Shown here piece by piece: positions 63,588 through 64,000 of a DNA stretch of 64,000 nucleotides. The DNA lies in the NCBI RefSeq assembly GCF_002217395.1, contig NZ_MUHD01000001.1, positions 1-64,000 of the forward strand, in the 5' to 3' direction. Both the position numbers and the translations under genes were made by a program. This DNA is from Flavobacterium plurextorum. Its GTDB lineage: Bacteria > Bacteroidota > Bacteroidia > Flavobacteriales > Flavobacteriaceae. The stretch's first letter is position 1. Every line of letters begins with the position of its first letter. The notes beneath the pieces are model-generated. The model saw only the letters and a program-made list of their open reading frames with translations. It did not search any database and was not told where the DNA came from.

Positions 63588-64000
63588 TTAGTCTAAAACA
63601 AAACTCACGCTGACATTTGCTGTAACTTCGATTTCTCCAATTGCTAAAGTTTCATTTGAAGCACCTGCAGAATCCATTGCTTCTGCTGATTTCATTGCTG
63701 CATACATTGGTCTTGGGTAATACACCTGAGAGTTATCAGAAATTGTAAAAGCTTTACCCACTTTTTGTCCTAAAACAGAAACATAATCTTCTGCTTTTGC
63801 TTTAGCATCTTTCATCGCAAGTTTACGAGCTTCTGATTGAAGTTGTACTAATTTAGAAGTTTCAAAAGAAACTTTGTCTAAACGATTAATTCCCTGCTGC
63901 ACTAAACCTTCCATTAATTCATCATATTTTGATAAATCTTTCAATACAATTTCAACAGTTTGTGTTGCATTATAACTAGTTTTCTTTTTCTCGTAGTCGT
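63588..64000 (-). CDS. SIMPL-domain (DUF541) protein, cut by the right edge
   Basis: The frame stays open to the end of the window (the next residues upstream read DYEKKKTSYNATQTVEIVLK), so the apparent start at 63944, a TTG, is not the gene start and at least the N-terminal half is missing. Visible are the C-terminal parts of a SIMPL domain: LVQQGINRLDKVSFETSK, EARKLAMKDAKAKAEDYVSV, GQKVGKAFTISDNS and the final strand EIEVTANVSVSFVLD. SIMPL proteins are exported envelope proteins (YggE type) linked to oxidative-stress tolerance; the signal peptide would lie beyond the window. Followed by two strong terminators. Confidence 0.88.
   Translation of the reverse strand, partial: DYEKKKTSYNATQTVEIVLKDLSKYDELMEGLVQQGINRLDKVSFETSKLVQLQSEARKLAMKDAKAKAEDYVSVLGQKVGKAFTISDNSQVYYPRPMYAAMKSAEAMDSAGASNETLAIGEIEVTANVSVSFVLD

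Noticed and set aside
63588-63944. A complete 118-residue gene starting at TTG 63944
   Set aside because: The frame is open to the window edge with SIMPL-like sequence upstream, so the gene is truncated rather than small.

Overview
The window reads as a chromosomal segment of a Flavobacterium-like member of the Bacteroidota. The support is low G+C, absence of Shine-Dalgarno sites, promoters of the TAnnTTTG (-7) type, three SusC/SusD pairs, two ECF-sigma/FecR pairs, and several proteins destined for the type IX secretion system (T9SS). No rRNA, tRNA, CRISPR array, insertion sequence or phage gene is visible inside the window. A promoter at the left edge points out of the window.

Layout. (1) 1-4.8 kb: a long non-coding stretch, then a secreted polysaccharide-lyase-like protein on the + strand. 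(2) 4.9-16.9 kb, minus strand: an alpha-glucan utilisation locus with ECF sigma, FecR anti-sigma, SusC, SusD, GH97 and GH65. (3) 17.7-25.1 kb, plus strand: a 2027-residue adhesin with six Ig-like and eleven SprB-type repeats, followed by an OmpA-family outer-membrane protein. (4) 25.2-27.5 kb, plus strand: a two-gene ilvN-ilvA operon preceded by two consecutive attenuators, each with an isoleucine-rich leader peptide and its own terminator; then a GNAT acetyltransferase. (5) 28.2-36.9 kb, minus strand: a second sigma/FecR/SusC/SusD locus whose enzyme is an alkaline phosphatase with a phosphodiesterase-like N-terminal region, suggesting organophosphate scavenging. (6) 37.4-54.5 kb, minus strand: a surface-fibre cluster (PorP/SprF protein, PD40-OmpA protein, giant repeat protein, T9SS type B-sorted protein, two secreted proteins) beside two tandemly duplicated pairs of AraC-family regulators and a small unknown protein. 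(7) 54.6-64 kb, minus strand: a DUF4377/META protein, an MscS channel, a third SusC/SusD pair, and a SIMPL-domain gene cut by the right edge.

Main discoveries. First, four promoters in region 6 share one architecture: a 25-bp operator, a spacer of exactly 20 bp, and a -7 box. They lie before porP/sprF, the giant repeat protein, the 697-residue secreted protein, and the operon carrying one AraC pair. This predicts a self-regulated AraC-controlled surface-fibre regulon. Second, the double isoleucine attenuator drives a divergent ilvN-ilvA pair with no catalytic ilvB nearby. Third, two susC leaders (with weak support at the third) carry a + strand -7-like box touching the susC start codon and a + strand terminator, as expected for cis-antisense RNAs. 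Fourth, a roughly 60-bp repeat stands before both the sigma and the fecR gene of the phosphatase locus. Fifth, an intergenic element with inverted ends occurs twice, each time just downstream of a susD gene.

All functional names come from motif and family recognition by eye; no database search was run.
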